This document shows positions 1-6,852 of a stretch of 13,264 nt of DNA, piece after piece. Every line of letters begins with the position of its first letter. The first letter of the stretch is position 1. This DNA is from CAVALG01 sp963656085 (GTDB taxonomy: Bacteria > Bacillota > Clostridia > Oscillospirales > Acutalibacteraceae), in NCBI GenBank assembly GCA_963656085.1, contig CAVKHV010000043.1:1-13264 (forward strand), in the 5' to 3' direction. The notes below the pieces were generated by a model. That model made no database searches. It saw only the letters and a program-made list of their open reading frames with translations, and had not been told where the DNA came from. The translations under genes were made by a program, and so were the position numbers.

Positions 1-14
1 TAAAATCGGTTTTA

Positions 15-47
15 AAGCAATGTTTCACTTGAAATGTTGCTTTTTTT
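15..47 (+). terminator. Rho-independent terminator of an upstream plus-strand gene
   Basis: A 12-bp stem (15-26 with 31-42, including two G-U pairs) closes a 4-nt loop and runs into a T tract at 41-47. It would end a transcript entering from the left edge. The 3' arm also carries the -35 box of the next promoter, so the two signals share bases. Confidence 0.75.
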
Positions 48-57
48 GATTTATACT
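29..57 (+). promoter_or_regulatory. Sigma-A promoter of the carboxyltransferase operon
   Basis: TTGAAA at 29-34 and TATACT at 52-57 are separated by exactly 17 bp. The predicted start point near 64 gives a 5' leader of about 40 nt before the ATG at 104, with a GGGAGG ribosome site at 91-96. The -35 box sits inside the terminator hairpin of the upstream gene. Confidence 0.75.
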
Positions 58-103
58 ATAAAATGGTTACATTTTGAATTGCTTATTTGTGGGAGGAATA
101 TAA

Positions 104-1447
104 ATGAGTCTTGATGAGCTTAAAACCGAACTCGAAAATATTGCCGATACGCCCGCTCGCCTTAGATTAAAGGCATTGTTTGACGGCGGCGTGTTCACGG
201 AGTTTGATAAATTTTTAAAAGAAGACGGCGAGAAAAGTTCAGTAATAACCGCCTGCGGTACCGTGGATGGAAAGCCGGTATACGCATTTTCGCAGGATGT
301 TACCGTCAAGGCAGGCGGAATGTGCCCCTTGCAGGCTGAAAAAATCAAAAAAATTTATGACCTTGCCGCCGTTACAGGCGCGCCCGTTGTAGGAATTTAC
401 GATTCAAAGGGTGCAAGACTTGAGGACGGCGTCAACTCTTTGGCGGCATACAGCAGCCTCATAAAATCCTCCAATAATATTTCCGGCGTTGTTCCGCAGA
501 TATCGGTGGTTCTCGGCGTTTGTTCGGGTGCCGGCGCAATACTTGCAAATACCGCCGATGTTGTTGTGGTTTCAAAAAACGCGCTTATGTATGTTACCCC
601 GGCAAATGTTGCGGGCAATAAAACCGTCGGTTCACCCGAAATGCTCTCTGCAAACGGTATTTCCGCGGTTACCGCAGATGACGAAAATTCGGCGATTGAC
701 GCGGCGCGCACCGTTTTGAGTTATCTGCCCGAAAACAATCTTTCACTTCCTATGCCGGCGAATTACATTCCGTCCGAGGGAAATGACGATATTGCCTCAG
801 TGGTTGACGGCGGCAGTTTCTATGAACTTTTCCCCGATTATGCCGATTGCGCTAAAGTCGGTTTTGCAAGAATTGCCGGCTCATCCGTCGGTGTGATTGC
901 CACCTGCGGTGAAAAGCTTTGCGGAAAGGGCGCGCTTAAAATTGCACGTTTTGTAAGACTCTGCGACGCTTACTCGCTTCCTCTTATCAATTTGCTTAAC
1001 TGTAAGGGTATGCTCGGCTCAGCCGACGCGGAATTTGACGGTGATGTACGCAGCATCTCACTCCTTACCCAAAGTTATTCGGAAGCTACGAATATTAAAA
1101 TAACGGTAATAACCGGTGAAGCGTACGGCTCGGTGTTTGCGGCTATGGCTTGCAACAGCGGCAATGCCGATATGGTGTTTGCGTTGCCCGACGCGCGCAT
1201 AGGTGTGCTTGCACCCGAAACCGCAACCGAATTCCTTGAGGCGGAAAACATCGGGCAAAAGACACGTGCGGAATATGAAAAAGAATATGCCGATAAGTGT
1301 TCGCCGTTTGTTGCGGCATCGGACGGACTTATCGACGATGTCGTAACCCGCGATGAACTTGCAGGCAAGATAATATCCGCCCTTCAGATATTGGCGTCCA
1401 AAAGGGTATCTACCCTTGATAAAAAGCATACGGTACTTCCGCTTTAA
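104..1447 (+). CDS. Biotin-dependent carboxyltransferase, 12S/MmdA-like (carboxyl transferase domain protein)
   Basis: This is a 447-residue crotonase-fold carboxyltransferase of the acyl-CoA carboxylase beta / MmdA / transcarboxylase 12S family, which moves CO2 between biotin on a carrier protein and an acyl-CoA. Seen in the sequence: the N-lobe block DSKGARLEDGV at 100-110, the first oxyanion turn VCSGAGA at 139-145, the second oxyanion region GEAYGSVF at 338-345, and a C-terminal KKHTVLPL like the family's KKHGNIPL. It is shorter than the usual 505-525 residues. The stretch after the first oxyanion turn lacks the usual GGA..H..SGVAH segment, and the PGF...GIIRHGAK segment reads CKGMLGSADAEF. 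Substrate is therefore uncertain; methylmalonyl-CoA is only the family default. The start has GGGAGG 7 nt upstream. It is first gene of an operon with a biotin carrier and a 5S-like subunit. Confidence 0.85.
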   Translation: MSLDELKTELENIADTPARLRLKALFDGGVFTEFDKFLKEDGEKSSVITACGTVDGKPVYAFSQDVTVKAGGMCPLQAEKIKKIYDLAAVTGAPVVGIYDSKGARLEDGVNSLAAYSSLIKSSNNISGVVPQISVVLGVCSGAGAILANTADVVVVSKNALMYVTPANVAGNKTVGSPEMLSANGISAVTADDENSAIDAARTVLSYLPENNLSLPMPANYIPSEGNDDIASVVDGGSFYELFPDYADCAKVGFARIAGSSVGVIATCGEKLCGKGALKIARFVRLCDAYSLPLINLLNCKGMLGSADAEFDGDVRSISLLTQSYSEATNIKITVITGEAYGSVFAAMACNSGNADMVFALPDARIGVLAPETATEFLEAENIGQKTRAEYEKEYADKCSPFVAASDGLIDDVVTRDELAGKIISALQILASKRVSTLDKKHTVLPL

Positions 1448-1470
1448 AAATTATAAGGAGAATTGCTATT

Positions 1471-1866
1471 ATGAAAAACTTGAAAATTACCGTAAACGGA
1501 AAATCATATGATGTACAGGTTGAGGAAGTAGGCGCAGCATCGGCTGCCGCAGCCGCGCCCGTTGCCGCTGCACCTGCCGCACCCGCACCCGCCGCAGCAC
1601 CCGCACCTGCCGCAGCACCCGCACCTGCCGCCGCACCTGCCGCAGGGGGCGAGGGTGAAAAGATCGAATGCCCGATGTCCGGTACTGTTCTTAAAATTCC
1701 GGTTTCCGCAGGTCAAAGCGTTAAAAGAGGCGATATTCTTTTGATACTTGAGGCTATGAAGATGGAAAACGAAATATTTGCCCCGCGCGACGGTGTTGTA
1801 ACTTCCGTAGGCGTGTCAGCCGGCGAAACTGTGGATTCGGGCAAAGTGCTTATGTATTTAAAATAA
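1471..1866 (+). CDS. Biotin carboxyl carrier protein (1.3S-like biotin/lipoyl attachment protein)
   Basis: A 131-residue biotin carrier. Residues 1-20 form a short beta-rich head, 21-63 are a flexible Ala/Pro linker, and 64-131 are the biotinyl domain. The EAMKM motif is at 94-98, so K97 is the predicted biotinylated lysine. CPMSGTV at 67-73 and the closing GKVLMYLK are typical. The size and layout match the 1.3S subunit of transcarboxylase (about 123 residues) and free-standing carriers of decarboxylases better than AccB. An AAGGAG ribosome site lies at 1455-1460, 23 nt after the previous gene, and oadA follows 21 nt downstream. It should carry CO2 between the two carboxyltransferase subunits encoded on either side. 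Biotin ligase is not in the window. Confidence 0.9.
   Translation: MKNLKITVNGKSYDVQVEEVGAASAAAAAPVAAAPAAPAPAAAPAPAAAPAPAAAPAAGGEGEKIECPMSGTVLKIPVSAGQSVKRGDILLILEAMKMENEIFAPRDGVVTSVGVSAGETVDSGKVLMYLK
1579..1644 (+). repeat. 18-bp tandem repeat encoding the Ala-Pro linker
   Basis: Three near-identical 18-bp units (gcacccgcaccygccgca) occupy 1579-1596, 1597-1614 and 1615-1632, with a partial copy to 1644. Each encodes APAPAA in the hinge of the biotin carrier. Such a repeat can change copy number in frame and so change linker length without breaking the protein. Confidence 0.85.
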
Positions 1867-1887
1867 TTATCCGGAAGGTGTTTGTAA

Positions 1888-3285
1888 ATGGCTAAAGTAG
1901 GAATTACCGAAACCCTGTTGCGTGACGCGCATCAATCGCTTATTGCAACGCGAATGACAACCGAAGAAATGCTGCCGATACTTCCGGCACTTGATAAAAT
2001 AGGCTTTCATTCGCTTGAATGTTGGGGCGGCGCAACTTTTGACGCGTGTTTAAGATTTTTGAACGAGGATCCGTGGGAAAGACTGCGTATTCTGCGCCGT
2101 GAATGCCCTAACACCAAACTTCAAATGCTGTTCAGGGGTCAAAATATGTTGGGATACCGCCATTATGCCGATGATGTTGTTGAATATTTTGTTCAAAAAT
2201 CGGTGGCGAACGGTATTGACATTCTGCGTATATTTGACGCTTTAAATGATTTCAGAAACCTTGAAACCTCGATAAATGCCGCAAAAAAAGAAAAGGCGCA
2301 TGTACAGGCGGCAATTTCTTATACTACGGGGCCTGTTTTTGACATTAAATATTATACCGATTACGCCAAAACGCTTGAAAATGCAGGCGCCGATTCAATT
2401 TGTATAAAAGATATGGCGGCTCTGCTTACGCCTTATGCGGCATATGACCTTGTTAAGGCTATAAAAGAAACCGTTAAGATTCCCGTGCAGGTTCACAGCC
2501 ATTATACATCGGGACTTGCTTCAATGGTTATGCTAAAAGCAATTGAGGCGGGCGCGGATTATATTGACACTGCAATGGGACCGATGGCGCTCGGAACTTC
2601 CCACCCCGCAACCGAATCAATGGTGGCTGCTTTGCAGGGGACAGAGTATGATACCGGTCTTGACCTCGCCGCGCTTAACGAAATTTCGCAGTATGCCGAT
2701 AAATTAAGGGAAAAATATATTACCGAAGGTCTGCTTGACCCCAAAATGCTTAAAGCCGACGCAAAGGCGCTTATCTATCAGGTGCCGGGCGGAATGTTGT
2801 CAAACCTTGTTTCTCAGCTGAAACAGGCGGGAAAAGCGGACAAACTGCCCGAAGTGTTGGCAGAAGTTCCGAGGGTAAGAAAAGATTGCGGCTATCCGCC
2901 GCTTGTCACCCCGTCGTCACAAATTGTAGGCACGCAGGCTGTGTTTAATGTAATCGGCGGCGGACGGTATAAAATGGTAACAAAAGAGTTTAAAGGCATT
3001 GTGCGCGGCGAATACGGTAAGACCCCCGTGCCGATCGACCCCGAGTTTAGGAAACAGATAATAGGCGACGCAGAACCGATAGACTGCCGACCTGCCGACC
3101 TGTTAAAACCTGAACTTGAAACGCTTAAAAAGGAATGTGAAAAGTGGACAGAGCAGGAGGAAGATGTGCTTTCATACGCTCAGTTCGGTCAGGTTGCCGA
3201 AAAATTCTTTAAGGCGCGCGCCGATAAAAAATACGGCGTTGACAGTGAAAATGCCGATTTAAAAAACAAAGTTCACACTGTTTAA
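1888..3285 (+). CDS. oadA: OadA-like carboxyltransferase subunit (transcarboxylase 5S / oxaloacetate decarboxylase alpha)
   Basis: A 465-residue HMGL-like TIM barrel plus PYC/OADA conserved domain, which transfers CO2 between carboxybiotin and pyruvate/oxaloacetate. Visible active-site features are LLRDAHQS with metal ligand D13, SICIKDMAALLTP with K174 (the lysine that is carbamylated in this family), and VHSHYTSG with metal ligands H203 and H205. The protein ends after the PYC/OADA domain and has no EAMKM domain; the separate carrier just upstream must supply biotin. A length near 465-505 without a biotinyl tail is the 5S or split-OadA form. The ribosome site GGAAGG is at 1872-1877. No oadB/mmdB sodium-pump subunit and no oadG gene is adjacent. 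A soluble transcarboxylase (methylmalonyl-CoA plus pyruvate to propionyl-CoA plus oxaloacetate) is therefore as plausible as a decarboxylase. Confidence 0.88.
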   Translation: MAKVGITETLLRDAHQSLIATRMTTEEMLPILPALDKIGFHSLECWGGATFDACLRFLNEDPWERLRILRRECPNTKLQMLFRGQNMLGYRHYADDVVEYFVQKSVANGIDILRIFDALNDFRNLETSINAAKKEKAHVQAAISYTTGPVFDIKYYTDYAKTLENAGADSICIKDMAALLTPYAAYDLVKAIKETVKIPVQVHSHYTSGLASMVMLKAIEAGADYIDTAMGPMALGTSHPATESMVAALQGTEYDTGLDLAALNEISQYADKLREKYITEGLLDPKMLKADAKALIYQVPGGMLSNLVSQLKQAGKADKLPEVLAEVPRVRKDCGYPPLVTPSSQIVGTQAVFNVIGGGRYKMVTKEFKGIVRGEYGKTPVPIDPEFRKQIIGDAEPIDCRPADLLKPELETLKKECEKWTEQEEDVLSYAQFGQVAEKFFKARADKKYGVDSENADLKNKVHTV

Positions 3286-3293
3286 AAAAATGC

Positions 3294-3322
3294 TTGCATT
3301 TCGGCTGTTTATGTGCTATCAT
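3294..3322 (+). promoter_or_regulatory. Extended -10 promoter of secG
   Basis: TTGCAT (3294-3299) and TATCAT (3317-3322) are 17 bp apart, with a TGC extension directly before the -10. The predicted start is near 3329 and gives a leader of about 28 nt. The promoter separates secG from the carboxyltransferase operon; no terminator is visible in the 72 bp between oadA and secG, so read-through can add to expression. Confidence 0.65.
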
Positions 3323-3357
3323 AATTGTTGTAATTGATTTATACGGAGGAAATAACA

Positions 3358-3606
3358 GTGACAGTTGCAGAAATTATTTTAGGAATCGTTATTCTTATTA
3401 TTTCTTTGGCTATAATAGCAATAGTACTTCTTCAGCAGGGACGTCGCTCTGGTATACAGGGCGCTATCTCCGGCGGTGCAGATACATTTTTGTCTAAAAA
3501 CAAGGCAAGAACGGTTGACGCATTCTTGGCTCGTTTTACCAAATACGCCGCAATTTTGTTCTTCATTCTTGCTGTAGTTGCAAATGTTATTGCTCTTAAA
3601 AAATAA
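3358..3606 (+). CDS. secG: Protein-export membrane protein SecG
   Basis: SecG is the small subunit of the SecYEG translocon and helps SecA-driven export. The 82-residue product has two membrane helices, at about 3-25 and 60-80. Between them lies the conserved loop with LLQQGRR and GGADTFLSKN, which matches the family LLQ..(K/R)G and GGA.TF signatures. The GTG at 3358 is chosen because CGGAGG at 3344-3349 lies 8 nt before it. An in-frame ATG at 3334 is upstream of that ribosome site and would place a charged MIYTEEI stretch ahead of the first helix. It has its own promoter and is followed by a GC-rich hairpin. Confidence 0.92.
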   Translation: MTVAEIILGIVILIISLAIIAIVLLQQGRRSGIQGAISGGADTFLSKNKARTVDAFLARFTKYAAILFFILAVVANVIALKK

Positions 3607-3631
3607 TTATAGCAGTTTCCATAAACAATTT

Positions 3632-3670
3632 ACAGGCGGTTGCTCGGTTGCAACCGCCTGTTCTTTCCTT
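3632..3670 (+). terminator. Hairpin terminator/attenuator between secG and pcrA
   Basis: A 12-bp stem (3632-3643 with 3650-3661) closes a 6-nt loop, followed by an interrupted T-rich stretch (TTCTTTCCTT). The pcrA ribosome site begins only 5 bp later, which leaves no space for a promoter after the hairpin. Transcripts into pcrA must either read through it or start upstream of it. Confidence 0.75.
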
Positions 3671-3688
3671 ACTGCGAGGTGTTAATTA

Positions 3689-6082
3689 ATGACAAATGAC
3701 AACGGTTTAAAGGAACGCTTCCTTACTGCGCGCCGCAGCATAATCCGCTCGTACTTTAAACGAATGAACGATATGCAGTTTAAGGCTGTTACATCGGTAA
3801 GCGGTCCCGTTATGGTGCTTGCAGGTGCAGGCAGCGGAAAAACAACGGTTCTTGTAAACAGAATACTTAATATGATAAAATTCGGAAACGCCTATGTATC
3901 GGACGAGTTGCCGTGGGATTTCAGCGCCGAAATTGCGGATAAAGCAGAGCATTGTGCGGCAGACGGTGAAGACGATCTGTCTTTTCTGGCTGTCAATCCC
4001 ATAAAGGCGTGGAACATATTAGCCATAACCTTTACAAACAAGGCAGCAAACGAATTAAAGGACAGGATATGTGCCGCGGTAGGAGAGCAGGCGTCATATA
4101 TAACCGCGGGGACATTTCACTCGGTCTGTGCTAAACTTTTGCGGATAAACGGCTCAAATTTGGGCTATTCCTCCGATTTTACGATTTATGACACTGCCGA
4201 CCGGAAAAGCCTTGTCAAAAGGACTATGAAAGACCTGGGGATAGAGGAAAAACTCATACCGGTAAAGGTGGCAATTTCGCACATAAGCAACGCAAAGAAC
4301 AGCCTTATTGATCCGGAGGAATACGCCGAACAGAATTCGTCGGATTTAAGGCTTGCAAGTATTGCAAAAATTTACAAGGCGTATCAAAAGTCATTGACCG
4401 ACGCTAACGCCATGGATTTTGACGACCTTATATCCAACACTGTAAAACTGTTCAAACAATTTCCTGATGTTTTGGAAAAATATCAGGATAAATATAAGTA
4501 CATAATGGTGGACGAATATCAGGACACCAACCACGCCCAGTATAAACTTATAAGCCTTTTGGCAAAAAAATATAAAAATCTTTGCGTTGTAGGTGATGAC
4601 GACCAGAGTATTTACCGTTTCAGGGGCGCTACAATCGAAAACATACTTAATTTTGAAAATGAGTATAAAGACGCCTGCGTTATACGCCTTGAACAGAATT
4701 ACCGCTCTACCCAAAATATTTTAAGCGCTGCAAACAGCGTGATATCAAACAACAAGGCGCGTAAGGGTAAAAATCTTTGGACAGATACGGGCGACGGTGA
4801 AAAGATTTCCGTTAATACCTTAGCGGACGAACAAGCCGAAGCACGCTTTGTCGCCGATAATATTGTTAAAAGCGTCGGGGGCGGCGGCAAATTCTCGGAT
4901 AATGCTGTGCTTTACCGTACAAACGCTCAGTCAAACACGATTGAAAACATTTTCGCACGTTCGGGGATACCTTATAAGGTCATCGGCGGAAACCGATTTT
5001 TTGACCGTAAGGAGATAAAGGATGTTATTTCGTATCTGAGCGTTATTAATAACAATGACGATAATACCCGTATCAGGCGCATAATAAACGAACCGAAAAG
5101 GGGTATAGGCGAGGCAAGCGTTACACGCGCGCTTTCGATTGCAGAAGAATACGGGACAACATTTTTCAAGGTTATGGAAAACGCAGCCGATTTTCCGCCG
5201 TTGTCGCGCTCGGCGGCAAAACTTATGCAGTTTGCCGCAATGATAAAAGATTTAAGCGAGGTTAAGGACAGTATACCGCTTTCGGAACTTTTTGAAAGAA
5301 TGCTTGACGTTTCGGGATATGTTGCCGCGCTTAAAACGGGCGGACCCGAGGAGGAAAGCCGAATTGAAAATATCAACGAATTGCTTACCAACATTCTGCA
5401 ATACGAAAAGGAAGCCGAAACCCCGTCCCTTGCCGGATTTTTGGAGGAAGTTGCCCTTGTAAGCGATATTGACAACTATAACGGCGAGGAAGATGCGGCT
5501 GTTCTTATGACCATACATTCCGCAAAGGGACTTGAATTTGAAAATGTCTACCTGATAGGTATGGAGGAGGGAATATTCCCCGGAAGCCAGTCGATATACG
5601 GCGGTGATGAGGAAATTGAGGAAGAACGCCGCCTTGCCTATGTTTGCATTACCCGCGCAAAATCGCGGCTTTACATAACAAACACATTTTCGAGAATGCT
5701 GTACGGTCAGACAAACCGCAATCTACCCTCAAGATTTTTAGAGGAAATACCTAAAGAACTTTGCAATACAACCAAATACAAGCCGGCTTTTGCGGGTTCA
5801 GGCAGCGGATTTACGTTCGGGTCAGCCGCTTACGGTAATTCGCCGCGTCGCCGCAGCGTTTCCGAACCGATTTCGGCACAGTATACAGCGTCGCGCCGCG
5901 CCGCAAAGCCCGCCGAAAATCAATCCTACGCAGTGGGCGAAAGGGTGCGTCACAAGGTATTCGGCGACGGTATGATTCTGTCGGTTCAGCCTATGGGTAA
6001 CGATATACTTTTGGAAATAGCGTTTGACGAACGCGGCACGAAAAAGATTATGGCAGGTTTTGCTCGCCTGCAAAAAATTTGA
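3689..6082 (+). CDS. pcrA: ATP-dependent DNA helicase PcrA/UvrD (SF1)
   Basis: A 797-residue 3'-5' SF1A helicase for repair and for clearing replication/transcription conflicts. Motifs in order: Q motif MNDMQFKAV (26-34), Walker A AGAGSGKT (45-52), Ia ITFTNKAA (113-120), Walker B VDEYQD (274-279), III VVGDDDQSIYRFRGA, IV LEQNYRST, V TIHSAKGLEFENVYL, and VI around 645-658 (EERRLAYVCITRAK). Residues 747-797 form the Tudor-like C-terminal domain that in PcrA/UvrD binds RNA polymerase (YAVGERVRHKVFGDG). It is longer than the roughly 725 residues of Bacillus PcrA, mainly because of an acidic insertion at about 68-104 between Walker A and motif Ia. The ATG at 3689 has GAGGTG 7 nt upstream. An SOS box was not seen. 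Confidence 0.95.
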   Translation: MTNDNGLKERFLTARRSIIRSYFKRMNDMQFKAVTSVSGPVMVLAGAGSGKTTVLVNRILNMIKFGNAYVSDELPWDFSAEIADKAEHCAADGEDDLSFLAVNPIKAWNILAITFTNKAANELKDRICAAVGEQASYITAGTFHSVCAKLLRINGSNLGYSSDFTIYDTADRKSLVKRTMKDLGIEEKLIPVKVAISHISNAKNSLIDPEEYAEQNSSDLRLASIAKIYKAYQKSLTDANAMDFDDLISNTVKLFKQFPDVLEKYQDKYKYIMVDEYQDTNHAQYKLISLLAKKYKNLCVVGDDDQSIYRFRGATIENILNFENEYKDACVIRLEQNYRSTQNILSAANSVISNNKARKGKNLWTDTGDGEKISVNTLADEQAEARFVADNIVKSVGGGGKFSDNAVLYRTNAQSNTIENIFARSGIPYKVIGGNRFFDRKEIKDVISYLSVINNNDDNTRIRRIINEPKRGIGEASVTRALSIAEEYGTTFFKVMENAADFPPLSRSAAKLMQFAAMIKDLSEVKDSIPLSELFERMLDVSGYVAALKTGGPEEESRIENINELLTNILQYEKEAETPSLAGFLEEVALVSDIDNYNGEEDAAVLMTIHSAKGLEFENVYLIGMEEGIFPGSQSIYGGDEEIEEERRLAYVCITRAKSRLYITNTFSRMLYGQTNRNLPSRFLEEIPKELCNTTKYKPAFAGSGSGFTFGSAAYGNSPRRRSVSEPISAQYTASRRAAKPAENQSYAVGERVRHKVFGDGMILSVQPMGNDILLEIAFDERGTKKIMAGFARLQKI

Positions 6083-6100
6083 TTTTGATGATACAAAAAT

Positions 6101-6145
6101 ACACCTTGCAGAGGTACATTATTTCTGCAAGGTGTGTTTTTTATT
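6101..6145. terminator. Bidirectional terminator, pcrA versus the flavodoxin remnant
   Basis: A perfect 12-bp stem (6101-6112 with 6124-6135) with an 11-nt loop has a T run on the plus side (6136-6145) and an A run on the left (6096-6100), which becomes the T tract on the minus strand. It ends pcrA transcription and overlaps the stop codon of the minus-strand flavodoxin fragment. Confidence 0.85.
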
Positions 6146-6363
6146 GTTCTTTTAACCAGTCGGTCACATCTTTTTCGGATGCGCTCGAGGAAAAACGCTT
6201 ACCTTCCGACCAATTACCTGTGCCCGCTTCATCTGCAAGCAGTTTTCCGCTGTTGCCGAGCCCCGAACTTGCGGAGGTGCAAAACGGGATAACCGTTTTG
6301 CCGCTGAAATCATTTGCCTTAACAAAACTGTCCGTAGGCCAGGCGGCAATACCCCACCATATA
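6141..6363 (-). pseudogene. Flavodoxin, C-terminal fragment (5' part deleted)
   Basis: About 73 codons, open to a TAA at 6143-6141, read IWWGIAAWPTDSF...DFSGKTVIPFCTSASSGLGNSG...DVTDWLKEQ. This matches the C-terminal half of clostridial flavodoxin-like proteins (Flavodoxin_4 type), where the usual context is GYPIWWG. Here the residues before IWWG are KLRR, so homology stops abruptly at about 6363, and the FMN phosphate-loop N-terminal half is missing. There is no convincing start or ribosome site; a TTG at 6371 is the only nearby one. The fragment ends in the bidirectional terminator shared with pcrA. Recognition is by motif memory only. It may have been a quinone/FMN redox enzyme next to its LysR regulator. 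Confidence 0.75.
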
Positions 6364-6575
6364 CGCCGCAATTTTACGATTTATCGGTTTTCAACCGCTG
6401 CGCCGAAACGGGCAACGTTCTGCTCACAATAGAATGTTGGCAGGATGTACATCCGGGGCTTGTTTCTATCCCGGTAAATTGGGATTACAGTATTCCATAC
6501 GGTTTGCTTTACAGTTTTAATGCCGATAAAGACGTTTTTAAATTAGTGAAAAAAATGAAAAAATATTCGAATTAA
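6363..6575 (+). pseudogene. LysR-family regulator, C-terminal effector-domain fragment
   Basis: From 6363 to the TAA at 6573-6575 the plus strand has an uninterrupted frame without a start codon: TPQFYDLSVFNRCAETG, then LLTIECWQDVHPGLVSIPV, NWDYSIPYGLLYSFNADKDV and KLVKKMKKYSN. The blocks FNRC, DVHP.LV.IPV and WDY.IPYGLLY are typical of the end of the LysR substrate-binding domain in clostridial regulators. The helix-turn-helix and about three quarters of the protein are absent. It abuts the flavodoxin fragment head to head at about 6363. LysR genes usually sit divergent to their target, so this pair looks like the two outer ends of such a unit after an internal deletion. A terminator follows directly. 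Confidence 0.65.
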
Positions 6576-6606
6576 AAAAATGGCAGGGGAGACCCTGCCG
6601 TTTTTT
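6574..6606. terminator. Bidirectional terminator (LysR remnant / dinB 3' UTR)
   Basis: GGCAGGG (6582-6588) pairs with CCCTGCC (6593-6599) around a GAGA loop. The plus strand continues into six T (6601-6606); the minus strand continues into A then seven T (from 6574-6580). It can end the LysR remnant transcript from the left and a dinB transcript from the right, giving dinB a 3' UTR of about 270 nt. Confidence 0.8.
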
Positions 6607-6839
6607 ATATGTAGGCGAAGTGTATTCCTGATTTTGCAGCGCTCGGCGTCGCATTTTATTTTTCGCTGACATGTGCGGCGAAAAAATACTTTATAAGCGG
6701 AAATACGCCTGACGGACGGATTTCCAAGAATACAGGGGTGGTATTGGCGGGGACAGAGTGCAGTCCGAAAATTTTTGATTTTCGAGCGAACGGAGTCCCC
6801 GGTCAAAGCCCGGTCGTCAGGGAAGACCCTGCCGTTTTT
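6584..6839. repeat. Intergenic element: direct repeats flanking a nested palindrome
   Basis: The 277 bp between the LysR remnant and dinB hold no gene. A 22-bp sequence (caggggagaccctgccgttt and two further T) at 6584-6605 recurs with one mismatch at 6818-6839. Between the copies, GGGGAC (6749-6754) pairs with GTCCCC (6795-6800) around an inner hairpin, CGAAAAT (6766-6772) with ATTTTCG (6778-6784). The rest (6606-6748) is unremarkable. It resembles a small non-autonomous dispersed repeat or a structured 3' UTR of dinB. Its copy number elsewhere is unknown. Confidence 0.5.
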
Positions 6840-6852
6840 CTTATGCTGTATG

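Noticed and set aside
1579..1644. CRISPR-like short repeats
   Set aside because: The repeat has no spacers and encodes the Ala-Pro hinge of the biotin carrier.
4972..5475. 167-codon ORF antisense to pcrA
   Set aside because: Shadow of the pcrA codon pattern, Ser/Leu-rich, with no ribosome site.
6079..6432. 117-codon plus-strand ORF after pcrA
   Set aside because: It runs antisense through the terminator and the flavodoxin remnant, has no ribosome site and no protein-like composition.
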